From positions 1 to 44,863 of the forward strand of contig JACRIR010000047.1 of NCBI GenBank assembly GCA_016215705.1: DNA of 44,863 bases. Reading direction: 5' to 3'. Each line of letters opens with the position of its first letter. The first letter of the stretch is position 1. Positions 31,844 to 39,952 of the stretch are shown piece by piece. The notes under the pieces are model-generated. The model was not told the origin of the DNA, searched no databases, and saw nothing but the letters and a program-made list of their open reading frames with translations. A program made the translations under genes and the position numbers. The DNA comes from Candidatus Poribacteria bacterium (GTDB lineage: Bacteria; Abyssobacteria; SURF-5).

Positions 31844-31891
31844 GTGCGAATGAATTCGCACCCACAAGGGCGCAATGAATTGCGCCCCTAC
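31844..31891. repeat. Pair of adjacent GCGAATGAATTCGC-type palindromes
   Basis: Two neighbouring palindromic units occur: GTGCGAATGAATTCGCAC (31844-31861) with a CCCACA tail, and GGGCGCAATGAATTGCGCCC (31869-31888) with a CTAC tail. They are variants of the same REP-like family seen at 30423-30497 and 43853-43875. Confidence 0.75.
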
Positions 31892-32009
31892 GAGCATGTA
31901 TGCGGATAAACGACATAGAAGCGCAATTCGTCGCGCCCAAGTCCGCATGATCGTCAATGCCCTCTTCAGTTGAGTTGTTCTCTTTTGCTCTTTTTCCTGT
32001 TTCTCCTTT

Positions 32010-34328
32010 TCACCCGGGCGTCAGTCCCGGTTCCTGCTTCGCCTTGCTCCTTTCGCCTTTCGCCTTCGAGAGAGCGATTTCCGTCAGCTTCAGCGCGTTC
32101 TTCTTTCCGGTCTCGCCTACTTCGAGAGAAGGCCCCACGCACGATGGGCATCCGCTTTCGCAGCCACACCCCGAAATGAGTTCGCGCGCCACCTCAAGTA
32201 AGATGTCGTGCATCCTGAAAATCTTCTGACTGAAACCTACGCCCCCCGGATAGTTGTCATAAATGTAGATCGAGGACCGCTGGTTGAACGGCGCTCGTAC
32301 CATGCTGACGGAGCGGATATCGTTCGGGTCGCACATGATGTAGATCGGGACGACGTTCACGAGCACGTTCGCGAGCGCTTTCAGTCCGCCGCCGAGGTCG
32401 GCCTCGGCTATGCCCGCCGCCTCGATCGTGTCGGGCCGGAAATCCATCCAATACGAGGTTGTGTGCATCTCTTGCTCGGGCAGATGAATTCGTCCGCTGC
32501 CGATATTTTCGTGCGTGTGGAATTTGATCTTCTTGTACATCACAGGCAAGGTCGTCACGCTCACCTCGCCGTGCGCCTTGTTCCCATGAGTGAGTTCCGC
32601 CTGCGCCGCTACGTCGAGCACCTTGATGTCGGTCTTCGACTCAGCGTCGGTATAATAGTCCGAGTCGACGGCCCGTCCGTACGCCTTCTTGTTTTCGAAA
32701 TCGAATTTTTCGATCTCGTATTGCCGGCTCTCGTGGATATAAACGGCGCCTTCGTACACCACTAGCGGCGCGCTCTGCTGGTCTATCTCGCCGATGACGC
32801 GCGCGTGATCCGTCACGTCGATTATGACGACATTTTCGGGCGATGCGCTTCGCAGGCTGACGTCTTCGGCGGGATATGCGTCGGCGGTCCAATGCCATCG
32901 GCCGTCAACATGGCGGAGAATGCGGTGCTCCTCCAGAAACTTCAGGATTTCATCGAGTGAATCGACGCCGAACGTCTCGCCGTCGCGAAATGGAAGCTCG
33001 AAAGCCGCGCACTTGATGTGGCTCATGAGGATCACGAGGTTGTTGGGATCAACGATGCCGCTTTCGGGCGGCTGGGCAAAGAAATATTCCGGGTGGTTGA
33101 TAAGATACTGGTCGATGGGCGCGCTGCTGGCCACGAGTATTGCGGCTGATACCTTGCTGCGCCTGCCCGCCCGCCCGGCCTGCTGCCACGTGCCGGCGAT
33201 GTTGCCCGGATAACCTGCCATGATGCTGACATCGAGTTCGCCGATGTCGATCCCCAACTCGAGAGCGTTCGTACTCACGACCGCCATGATTTCCGCATTG
33301 CGCAGGCCGCGCTCGATGTCGCGCCGTTCATTCGGCAAGTAACCGCCGCGATAGCCGCGCACGAGGCGGTCGGATTTGCGCATCTTGCGCACTGCTTCTT
33401 TCAGATAGGTGACCAGAATCTCGACACGCAGCCGGCTGCGCCCGAACACGATTGTCTGTATGTTCTTGTCGAGAAACTTCTGCGCCAGACGGCTCGATTC
33501 CGAGACAACTGAACGTCGAATCCCGAGTTCGCGGTTGACGACCGGCGGATTATACAAGACGAAATGCTTGCGGCCGGAAGGCGCGCCGTTGTTGTCGACG
33601 AGCGAGACAGGCCGCCCAATGATCTTCTCGGCAAGCTCGACAGGATTCGCGATAGTCGCAGAACAGCAGATGAACTGGGGCGAGGAGTTGTAGAACTCGC
33701 ACAGCCGGCTCAGTCGCCTGAGCACATTTGCGACGTGGCTTCCGAAAACGCCGCGGTAGTGATGCAGTTCGTCGACGATAACGTAGCGCAGCTTTTCAAA
33801 TAGTTTGACCCATTTCGTATGGTGGGGAAGTATTCCCGTATGGAGCATATCCGGATTCGTGACCACGACGTGGCCGGAGTGCCTGATAGCCTTGCGGGCT
33901 GATGTGGGTGTGTCGCCGTCATACGTGTACGTTCGGATATCCTCTCCGAGCGCAGTCACAAAAGCGTGCAGTTCCGCCATCTGATCCTGGGAGAGCGCCT
34001 TTGTCGGAAATAGATACAGCGCGCGTGATTCTTTATCGGAAAGGAGTGTGTTGAGGACGGGCAGGTTATAACAAAGCGTTTTGCCCGAGGCCGTCGGCGT
34101 GACGATGACGACGTTTTCGCCGTTCTTGAGGCGGTCAAGCGAGGAGCGCTGGTGCGAGTAGAGTTTTCCGATGCCGCGCCCGCGCAGCACGCGCGTGAGC
34201 CGTTCGTCAATATATTCGGGGAAATCCTCGAGAGCAGGCTCATGCGCCGGAACCTCGCGCCATTCGGTCACGCACTGCATGAATCTATGCGAGTCCCTGA
34301 CGCTATCGAGCACTTGCTCCAGATTCAC
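32010..34328 (-). CDS. mrfA: MrfA/YprA-like DEAD/DEAH-box helicase with DUF1998 domain
   Basis: 772 residues from GTG 34328 (GGGGGGATT upstream); MrfA of B. subtilis has about 750. Two RecA-like domains are evident: Walker A TPTASGKT (residues 77-84), DEAH-type box IVDELHHY, SATIAN (motif III), then helicase C motifs including STNALELGIDIG and QQAGRAGR. The C-terminal DUF1998-like part has the Cys cluster CGCESGCPSC expected to bind zinc. Together with the exonuclease gene 251 nt downstream it forms the MrfA-MrfB DNA-repair pair. The last about 20 codons (SKAKGERSKAKQE...) are encoded by a repetitive pyrimidine/purine tract and are probably an acquired tail rather than part of the fold. Confidence 0.93.
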   Translation of the reverse strand: MNLEQVLDSVRDSHRFMQCVTEWREVPAHEPALEDFPEYIDERLTRVLRGRGIGKLYSHQRSSLDRLKNGENVVIVTPTASGKTLCYNLPVLNTLLSDKESRALYLFPTKALSQDQMAELHAFVTALGEDIRTYTYDGDTPTSARKAIRHSGHVVVTNPDMLHTGILPHHTKWVKLFEKLRYVIVDELHHYRGVFGSHVANVLRRLSRLCEFYNSSPQFICCSATIANPVELAEKIIGRPVSLVDNNGAPSGRKHFVLYNPPVVNRELGIRRSVVSESSRLAQKFLDKNIQTIVFGRSRLRVEILVTYLKEAVRKMRKSDRLVRGYRGGYLPNERRDIERGLRNAEIMAVVSTNALELGIDIGELDVSIMAGYPGNIAGTWQQAGRAGRRSKVSAAILVASSAPIDQYLINHPEYFFAQPPESGIVDPNNLVILMSHIKCAAFELPFRDGETFGVDSLDEILKFLEEHRILRHVDGRWHWTADAYPAEDVSLRSASPENVVIIDVTDHARVIGEIDQQSAPLVVYEGAVYIHESRQYEIEKFDFENKKAYGRAVDSDYYTDAESKTDIKVLDVAAQAELTHGNKAHGEVSVTTLPVMYKKIKFHTHENIGSGRIHLPEQEMHTTSYWMDFRPDTIEAAGIAEADLGGGLKALANVLVNVVPIYIMCDPNDIRSVSMVRAPFNQRSSIYIYDNYPGGVGFSQKIFRMHDILLEVARELISGCGCESGCPSCVGPSLEVGETGKKNALKLTEIALSKAKGERSKAKQEPGLTPG

Positions 34329-34401
34329 GCAATCCCCCCCAAAAACATCGGAACACGAATATCACGAATACAACTCGAATGACACGAATAAAGGCCTATT
34401 T

Positions 34402-34554
34402 AACCGCCGATGGACGCCGACAAACGCCGACAAGTATTGACAAAATCGTAGGATTTCCAAATCACGAAACACAAATGGCGCCCTGTTTGCTTGCAGATTT
34501 CCCAGTTTTTGGCTGACTATCTTCATCGGCGTTTATCGGCGTCCATCGGCGGTT
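34402..34554. repeat. Large imperfect inverted repeat (CGCCGATGGACGCCGA family)
   Basis: AACCGCCGATGGACGCCGA (from 34402, extending with CAAACGCCGA to 34430) is answered by its near reverse complement at 34524-34554, ending GTCCATCGGCGGTT. The arms are about 30 nt with only a couple of mismatches and enclose about 93 nt. Just upstream (34349-34391) are several degenerate ACACGAAT units. The element lies 74 nt upstream of the mrfA start codon. Confidence 0.75.
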
Positions 34555-34555
34555 G

Positions 34556-35460
34556 CCTTTTTCTTTTGCTTCTTGTTCCGATTTTACTCCAATCGTTCCA
34601 TACCGTCAACGAAAAAGTGACGGGAACACGAGCCGCGCGAAGCGCGCGGGGCCAGAAGCGGGGAAAGGAGCACGGGCAAAGGAGAAAGGGGGCCGGAAAG
34701 GAAAGATGAGGGATGAACGATGAATGAAAGAGAAGAAGAAGGAGAAAAGAAGAGATGGAACACGAATGGAACCCGCGAAACGCGGCACGAAGCGCAGGGC
34801 AAATTTCACGAATGCTCTAATGTTGGGTTTTAAAGGGAAAAGAAGAGGCAAAGTGGGTCGCATTTTTCTGTTTTCCTCTGTAACTCTTTGTCTGACAAGG
34901 ATATGACGTAAGGTGACGCAAAGGTGACGCAAGACCTCGAGGAAGGATAAGCAGGCGAAAGGCGGAAGGGCAAAGGCGAAAGGGGAGTTGGAAGTGTGGT
35001 GTTGGTAATGGCTTCTGAAGCCAGAATGGGTAGATCGTGGAGATCTTTTTGGGGCGATTGGTGACGCAGGTGACGCAGTGACGCAGGAATTCGTGTTTCG
35101 TTTGAGAAATTTTTGGACTGGAATGGTCCAAAAGAAAGTGGGAATACGAATGGTGTGAATTCGTGAAGCGCGGAACGAGTGACACGACTCAAGATCTGCA
35201 AGCCACGGGGAACCCGGGGAGTCAGGGGGAAACCAAATAGAAATGATGAATGATGAAAGAAAAGGAGCAGGAGAAAAGAGATGGTCGAGGCATTGCCTTG
35301 TGATGTTCATGATGAGTCCTTTCTCCCGCTTATCCTTTAGGCCGGGGCCAGCGTGCAGTCTGATGTGTATGATACATGCGGGGGGAAAATCGGTCAACGA
35401 ACTTTTTGTTAATTATTGGGACGAAAGTCGGATCACTAAGCGCATGGACGTTCGCAAATG
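34556..35460. other. Gene-free, purine-rich, repeat-laden region
   Basis: I see no credible gene on either strand. 34659-34760 is almost all purine on the + strand (AGAAGAAGAAGGAGAAAAG-like). Around 34904-34932 and 35061-35087 are short tandem GTGACGCA(G) units, three head to tail in the second block. ACACGAATGG and GCGAAACGCGG fragments recur. A second purine block sits at 34945-34990. The region separates mrfA from the Ehr remnants; both flanking loci are on the - strand. Confidence 0.55.
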
Positions 35461-35549
35461 TCATTCCCGTACAGTGGGCCGGCGGGTCGGGTCCGAATGA
35501 TAGGCGGGGGCCGGGAGGCCCAGGAAACGCAGGAGGGCGTCGAAGAGCG

Positions 35550-36266
35550 TTAGAGGGTGGGGCGCGGACAACCGGGCACAAAGAGGTCCACCGGCAGCGC
35601 CGGTTCCGCGCCGCCAGTCACCTCGGGGTTGCCGCCAAACACGCCGCCGCTCAGCGCGCACGCGCCCGATGCGATCACAATCCTCGGCTCGGGAACGGCC
35701 TCATAGGTCTTACGCAGGGCCAGCAGCATATTTTCCGTTACCGGTCCGGTCACCAATAGCCCGTCCGCGTGCCTCGGCGAGGCCACGAACGAGATGCCGA
35801 ATCGGCCCATATCCCAGGCGGGTGTCGAGAGAACGTTGGCGTCAGCCTCGCAGGCGTTGCAGCCGCCGGCGGAAACCTGCCGCAGCTTGAGTGAGCGGCG
35901 GAAAAATTTGCGAGCTATCTCCGATACCGCAGCGGCCCGCTCCAGAGACTTCGGCCCGATGATCAAGTCCTCCCGTTTGGCCGCCGCTAATTGGTGGTTG
36001 GATGTAAACGCGATGCAACCCGACGGGCAAACCCCGACGCAAGACCGGCAGAACAGGCAACGTCCAAGGTCCAGCCGCAATCCCTCCGGTGTCTTCGATA
36101 CGGCATGAGTCGGGCAGGCATCGAGACACAGCCGACACGATTCCCCGCACTGGCCCGTGATGACGGGCCGTCCCGCGAAACGGTCCGGCATCTCCGGGAA
36201 GTTCCCCCGGGGATATTTCATGGTGCGGTGTTTCTGTTGGATTCTCGCTCTTAGAATACGCAGCAT
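35550..36266 (-). CDS. Ehr complex small subunit: 2[4Fe-4S] ferredoxin fused to NuoB/HycG-like (probable frameshift at 3' end)
   Basis: ATG 36266 (GAGGTGGGG upstream) gives 238 residues. Residues of about 40-85 hold two 4Fe-4S motifs (CGESCRLCLDACP and CLFCRSCVGVCP, HycF-like). The rest is a NuoB/HycG-like domain with the proximal-cluster cysteines in GGCNACEAD, SGACALSGG and PGCP. The frame stops right after PGCPRPTL. In the neighbouring frame the expected continuation, PHPLTLFDALLRFLGL, runs on to 35461. Restoring one C near 35563 would give PGCPPPHPLTLFDALL, so a 1-nt deletion (or sequencing error) has cut about 30 residues. It would pass electrons to or from the EhrL-like subunit, whose gene ends 13 nt upstream. 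Confidence 0.85.
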   Translation of the reverse strand: MLRILRARIQQKHRTMKYPRGNFPEMPDRFAGRPVITGQCGESCRLCLDACPTHAVSKTPEGLRLDLGRCLFCRSCVGVCPSGCIAFTSNHQLAAAKREDLIIGPKSLERAAAVSEIARKFFRRSLKLRQVSAGGCNACEADANVLSTPAWDMGRFGISFVASPRHADGLLVTGPVTENMLLALRKTYEAVPEPRIVIASGACALSGGVFGGNPEVTGGAEPALPVDLFVPGCPRPTL

Positions 36267-36279
36267 GGCCCCACCTCAG

Positions 36280-37803
36280 TCACAAATCATGGCCGCAATA
36301 GGAAAGATTGAAACTTTTGTTGCACAAAGGAAAGTCGGAAATCTGCTGGTTCCGCATGGCCAAGGCCAGCCCGAACCAGTTGTGGAACGACGGGTCAACC
36401 ACTTTGTAGAACAGGAACCGCCCGTCCTCGTCCGTGGCGGCGACGTGACAGATTTCCCCGCGCCAACCCTCCGTGAGCGCCACCGCCAGTTGATCAGGGT
36501 CGAGCGCGCCGCAGGGCCGGGTGAGAGGGCCGTCGGTCAGCGACTCGATCAATTGCCTCGTGAGGTGGAACGATCTCTGCACCTCCAGCCAGCGCACGTA
36601 AGCCCGCGCAAAACAATCGCCGGTGTGATAAGTGGAGACCGGCAGTGTGGCGAACCGGTAGGCGCCGTAAGGCAGTTGGGTCCTGACGTCACAGACCAGG
36701 CCGCAGGCCCGCGCCGGGCCACCCACCATGCCAATCCGGCGCGCCAACTCGATGGACAGTGATCCGGTACCCTCCAATCGCGCCAGCACCGAAGGCGCAT
36801 CAAACATCAACGGGATCGCCACCGCAAGGTCGGCTTCAATCGCTTCCAGTCGCGCCATCATCTCGCCCGCTCTGTCGGGATCGAGGTCCCAGGCGACCCC
36901 TCCCGGGACCAGCAGGCCCCGCCCGAAACGGTTGCCGCATAGCAGGGCCGTCAGGTTGAGCACGTCGCCCCTGATCCGCCCGCAGTAATTTTGCGTGGGT
37001 AGGAAGCCCACGTCGCCGGCGAGCGCACCCAGGTCGCCCACATGGTTTGCCACCCGCTCCAGTTCGGCGGCGATGCCCCGTATCATTTGGGCCCGGGCGG
37101 GGACCTGCGTGTGAGTAAGCGACTCTACCAAGCCGCAATAGGCGGTGGCATGGCCGATCGTGGAATCACCGGCAAGCGTTTCCATGAAATGGATCGTCCG
37201 CTTGTCGGGGCCGCCCTGCAGCGCTCGCTCGATGCCCCTGTGCTGATAGCCCAGCGAAATTTCGAGGTGCATCACGTTTTCGCCGTGGCACTGAAAACGA
37301 AAATGGCCCGGCTCGATGACGCCGGCATGCACCGGCCCCACGGCCACCTCATGCGTTTCCTCTCCTTCCACCCGGAAGAAATCCATTACCGAGGGCAGGA
37401 TCGGATCATTGGGACTGCGTCCCCAAGCGTCATGCTCCGGGCGATAGGAATGGTGGAAACGGACTGGCTTGAGCCAGAGATGTCCCTCCGGCCGAACGCC
37501 CCATTGCTCCGCGATTTCCCGCTCGAACCAGTGCGCCTGCACGCAGTCGGGTGTCAGGGCGGGGTAGCGGTCAGTGACGTACGTCGCCAAAATTGACAGT
37601 TCGCCCGAAGGATCATGTACCAGCACGGCATATAACCGTATCGTCCGGGCGGCAACAGGCGACCCGAAAAGACAGGCGATGCGTGCGCCGTCGTTCGCGG
37701 CCTGCACGATGGAGTCGAGGAACAAGCCCGGAGGAACAATGGGAATTTTATTGATTCCGACGGCTTCGCCGTTGTAGACGGGTAGAGGGTTATTCATATT
37801 CAT
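36280..37803 (-). CDS. Ehr complex large subunit (NuoCD/HyfG-like, lacking NiFe-site cysteines)
   Basis: 507 residues from ATG 37803, overlapping the antiporter stop by ATGA. Residues of about 25-130 are a NuoC (30-kDa) domain (CVQAHWFEREIAEQWGV). The remainder is NuoD/hydrogenase-large-subunit-like (HLEISLGYQHRGIE, ELERVANHVGDLGALAGD). Group-4 hydrogenases bind NiFe through two CxxC pairs. Here the first site reads ETLAGDSTIGHATAYC and the second DPSFHNWFGLA, so all four ligand cysteines are missing. This matches Ehr (energy-converting-hydrogenase-related) complexes, the proposed links between complex I and group-4 hydrogenases. It therefore cannot be a hydrogenase; its substrate is unknown. 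The signature NQQISDFPLCNKSFNLSYCGHDL-type C-terminus is intact (ends GHDL). Confidence 0.92.
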   Translation of the reverse strand: MNMNNPLPVYNGEAVGINKIPIVPPGLFLDSIVQAANDGARIACLFGSPVAARTIRLYAVLVHDPSGELSILATYVTDRYPALTPDCVQAHWFEREIAEQWGVRPEGHLWLKPVRFHHSYRPEHDAWGRSPNDPILPSVMDFFRVEGEETHEVAVGPVHAGVIEPGHFRFQCHGENVMHLEISLGYQHRGIERALQGGPDKRTIHFMETLAGDSTIGHATAYCGLVESLTHTQVPARAQMIRGIAAELERVANHVGDLGALAGDVGFLPTQNYCGRIRGDVLNLTALLCGNRFGRGLLVPGGVAWDLDPDRAGEMMARLEAIEADLAVAIPLMFDAPSVLARLEGTGSLSIELARRIGMVGGPARACGLVCDVRTQLPYGAYRFATLPVSTYHTGDCFARAYVRWLEVQRSFHLTRQLIESLTDGPLTRPCGALDPDQLAVALTEGWRGEICHVAATDEDGRFLFYKVVDPSFHNWFGLALAMRNQQISDFPLCNKSFNLSYCGHDL

Positions 37804-39167
37804 GGCGCGCCTTTCACGATGAGAGCGGCGGCCTCGAGCATCTCGCGAAGAGAATCTGGAATCCATAGGCCCAGCAGAAGTAGGGCCGTCATGGGAACGG
37901 CCACGATGGCCTTTTCCACCCAGTCGGCCTGCTCTTGTTCCGGCGTCGCCACTGCATCGCCCCAAGTGATGTTGATGGCGTGCTGCAACGCCCCCACGAA
38001 CACGATGCCTGCTCCCGCCAGGAACAACCCCATCGTCCAATAGGAACCGCTTTGAGCGGCGGCCCGAAGGATCAAGAACTCGCTGATAAACACCGCAAAC
38101 GGCGCCACGCCGATGAGAACCAGCAGACTGCCCAACAAGGCTTTGCCCCAGACCGGCGCTGCCTTGAGCGACCCCGCCATCTTCGGCATATCGTGCGTGC
38201 CATACATTTGGCCGAGCCGGCCCGCCGCGAAGAAGGACAAGGACTTGCACAACGAGTGGTTCAAGGTGTGGAGCAGCGCCGCGAAGATTCCCAGTCCTCC
38301 CAGCCCCAGTCCAACGGCAATGATGCCAAGGTGCTCAACGCTATGGTACGCCAGCAACCGTTTAAGATCGTGCTGGAAGATGATAAACGCCGCCGCCACC
38401 AGGATAGACGCCAATCCGAAGAACTTGAGCAATCGGAGGCTCCATCCAACGTGCCCGGTACAGGCCTCGATAAGCGGCATGTAGCGCATGATGCAATAGA
38501 GCGCGGCATTGAGCATGAACCCCGAAAACAGCGCCGAGACCGGCGCGGGGGCCTGGCTGTGGGCATCGGGCAGCCAACTGTGCATGGGGGCCAAGCCGGC
38601 TTTGGTCCCGTAGCCAACCAGCAGAAAAAGAAAAGCCACCTTGGCGAGAGGAGGATTAAGGAGAACAGCGTCTTGCTGCAAGCGCGTCCAAAGCAGTGCC
38701 TGCGAAGCGGGCAGATCGAGGCCCTTGGCCGCGGCTCCGACCAGGAGCGTACCCATGAAGGCGAAGGCTACTCCGACCGAACAGATAACCAGGTATTTCC
38801 ACGTGGCCTCGACGGAGGCCGGGGAACGATGGACGCTGATGAGGAAGGCGGTCACCAAGGTGGTGGCTTCGATACTCACCCACATGATGCCGATGTTGTT
38901 GGATAGAAGGACCAGCGTCATCGCCGTCAGCGCGCTGAACCAGAGAGCGCCGAACCGGCGGGCGTTTCCCGGCGTCAGCTCACCACTGCGGATTTCATCG
39001 CGAAAGTAGCCGGGCAGGTACACGGAACTGAGCAGGAAAACCGCCATCATCACGGCCAGATGGTAGCCGGAAAGAGCGTCCAAATACAGCCAACCGTAAG
39101 CCGCCGTTATCGTGGCGCCGCCATGAACAGTCCACGCACAGATAAGCGCGGCCACCGTGCTCGCCAA
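37800..39167 (-). CDS. Mrp/HyfF/NuoN-like antiporter subunit, N-terminus clipped
   Basis: A polytopic membrane protein of 455 residues in the visible frame (TTG 39167). It has the proton-conducting-transporter core: GYGTKAGLAPMHSWLPDAHSQ-type signature split here as GTKAGLAPMHSWLPDAH, and later HTLNHSLCKSLSFFAAG. The frame stays open upstream of 39167 through GHPALAAGV before running into the EIIA gene. Compared with typical HyfF/NuoN proteins (about 480-520), the first helix and start region appear absent, and no ribosome site precedes TTG 39167. A deletion joining it to the upstream regulator gene would explain this. In an intact Ehr complex this subunit would couple redox chemistry to ion pumping; here the complex also lacks visible HyfB, HyfC/NuoH and HyfE homologs. 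Confidence 0.82.
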   Translation of the reverse strand: MASTVAALICAWTVHGGATITAAYGWLYLDALSGYHLAVMMAVFLLSSVYLPGYFRDEIRSGELTPGNARRFGALWFSALTAMTLVLLSNNIGIMWVSIEATTLVTAFLISVHRSPASVEATWKYLVICSVGVAFAFMGTLLVGAAAKGLDLPASQALLWTRLQQDAVLLNPPLAKVAFLFLLVGYGTKAGLAPMHSWLPDAHSQAPAPVSALFSGFMLNAALYCIMRYMPLIEACTGHVGWSLRLLKFFGLASILVAAAFIIFQHDLKRLLAYHSVEHLGIIAVGLGLGGLGIFAALLHTLNHSLCKSLSFFAAGRLGQMYGTHDMPKMAGSLKAAPVWGKALLGSLLVLIGVAPFAVFISEFLILRAAAQSGSYWTMGLFLAGAGIVFVGALQHAINITWGDAVATPEQEQADWVEKAIVAVPMTALLLLGLWIPDSLREMLEAAALIVKGAP

Positions 39168-39178
39168 TACGCCCGCCG

Positions 39179-39583
39179 CTAGTGCGGGATGGCCACGCCT
39201 CCCCCAATCCCCGTGGAGCCAAGCGATTCCCGGGCCAATAACACCTCCAGCAGAAAACCCCGATCAACTTCCTCCGGAAGAGGCATGATCTGGACAACCT
39301 CGCGCAGGACTGACGGCTTGTCCTTACCGAATACCCTGTAATAAACGCCGCCCGCCCGCATGGAATCCTCCAGCCCCGGAAGTTCGCCTTGGTCCTCCTC
39401 CTTTAAGATGTCCGCCGAAACAGGAACCCGGCTGGCCGTAGCCCACTCCAGCAATTCCGTCCGGTTGAAACGATATTGCTCGTTGATCCGATGGGCCGGC
39501 AATTTCTTCTGAGCGATCCAGCGATATATGGTCTTCTCGGAAACCTCGAATATCTTCGCAACGTCTTTAACCAGAAGCTTCAT
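39179..39583 (-). CDS. HTH (MerR/excisionase-type) fused to PTS EIIA-like domain, truncated
   Basis: 134 residues from ATG 39583. Residues 1-50 are an excisionase/MerR-type helix-turn-helix (VKDVAKIFEVSEKTIYRWI, then YRFNRTELLEWA). From about residue 80 a PTS EIIA type-2 domain begins (VLREVV, LLARESLGSTGIGGGVAIPH) but stops at the His that would be phosphorylated, which is the last residue. About 100 residues of the EIIA fold are missing. The TAG stop lies 12 nt before the antiporter frame. I interpret this as a gene cut by the same deletion that clipped the antiporter. HTH-EIIA proteins of this kind occur next to Ehr/Hyf-like clusters and presumably regulate them. A strong promoter drives it. 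Confidence 0.8.
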   Translation of the reverse strand: MKLLVKDVAKIFEVSEKTIYRWIAQKKLPAHRINEQYRFNRTELLEWATASRVPVSADILKEEDQGELPGLEDSMRAGGVYYRVFGKDKPSVLREVVQIMPLPEEVDRGFLLEVLLARESLGSTGIGGGVAIPH

Positions 39584-39630
39584 GCCTTGTTTTACCCTTC
39601 TTTCTCATTAATTCTCATTCTAGGACAATA

Positions 39631-39659
39631 TATATACATTATTAGATAGTGATTGTCAA
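39631..39659 (-). promoter_or_regulatory. Sigma70-type promoter of the HTH-EIIA/Ehr operon
   Basis: On the - strand TTGACA (39659-39654) and TATATA (39636-39631) are separated by exactly 17 nt, near-consensus -35 and -10 boxes. Transcription should start near 39624, about 40 nt before the ATG at 39583. Confidence 0.8.
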
Positions 39660-39952
39660 GAGTGGAAATCCGGGAAAAAAGACTCGAACAGTTACTCATC
39701 ACGACTTGGCGCCCCATGACAATATCGAAACAAGGATATCCGCACATTTAATAAAGTCAATGCGTCTTCTGAAGTGATCAGGGGGGCCTTCAGTCCGCTT
39801 CGATGGATTGCATTCAAGGGAGTAAAATCCCGGCTAAATCTGCCCTTGAATTTCTGAGACCCAACAAGTATGATGGTTGCAGGCGTCGCCCGCGAGGAAG
39901 AGGCGAAAGGCTAGAGGCGGAGGGGGGAACCAATCTTTTTGGAGGAAAGATT
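39660..39952. other. Spacer upstream of the flavoprotein gene
   Basis: No gene is supported here. The frame of the downstream flavoprotein is open back to 39803, but that extension (CIQGSKIPAKSALEFLR...) is repeat-like and lacks a ribosome site. A purine block (39894-39930) resembles the tract family described elsewhere. I see no clear promoter on the + strand. Confidence 0.45.

Noticed and set aside
35061-35087. Tandem GTGACGCAG units as a possible CRISPR or iteron array
   Set aside because: Only three short contiguous units without spacers, and no cas, rep or origin-like genes nearby.
35550-39167. Functional group-4 [NiFe]-hydrogenase operon
   Set aside because: All four Ni-Fe cysteines are absent from the large subunit, the small subunit is frameshifted and several membrane subunits are missing.
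39803-39952. N-terminal extension of the flavoprotein back to the TTG/ATG at 39803
   Set aside because: The ATG at 39953 has a strong GGAGGAAAG site and begins the conserved FEPIRI barrel strand; the extension is repeat-like.
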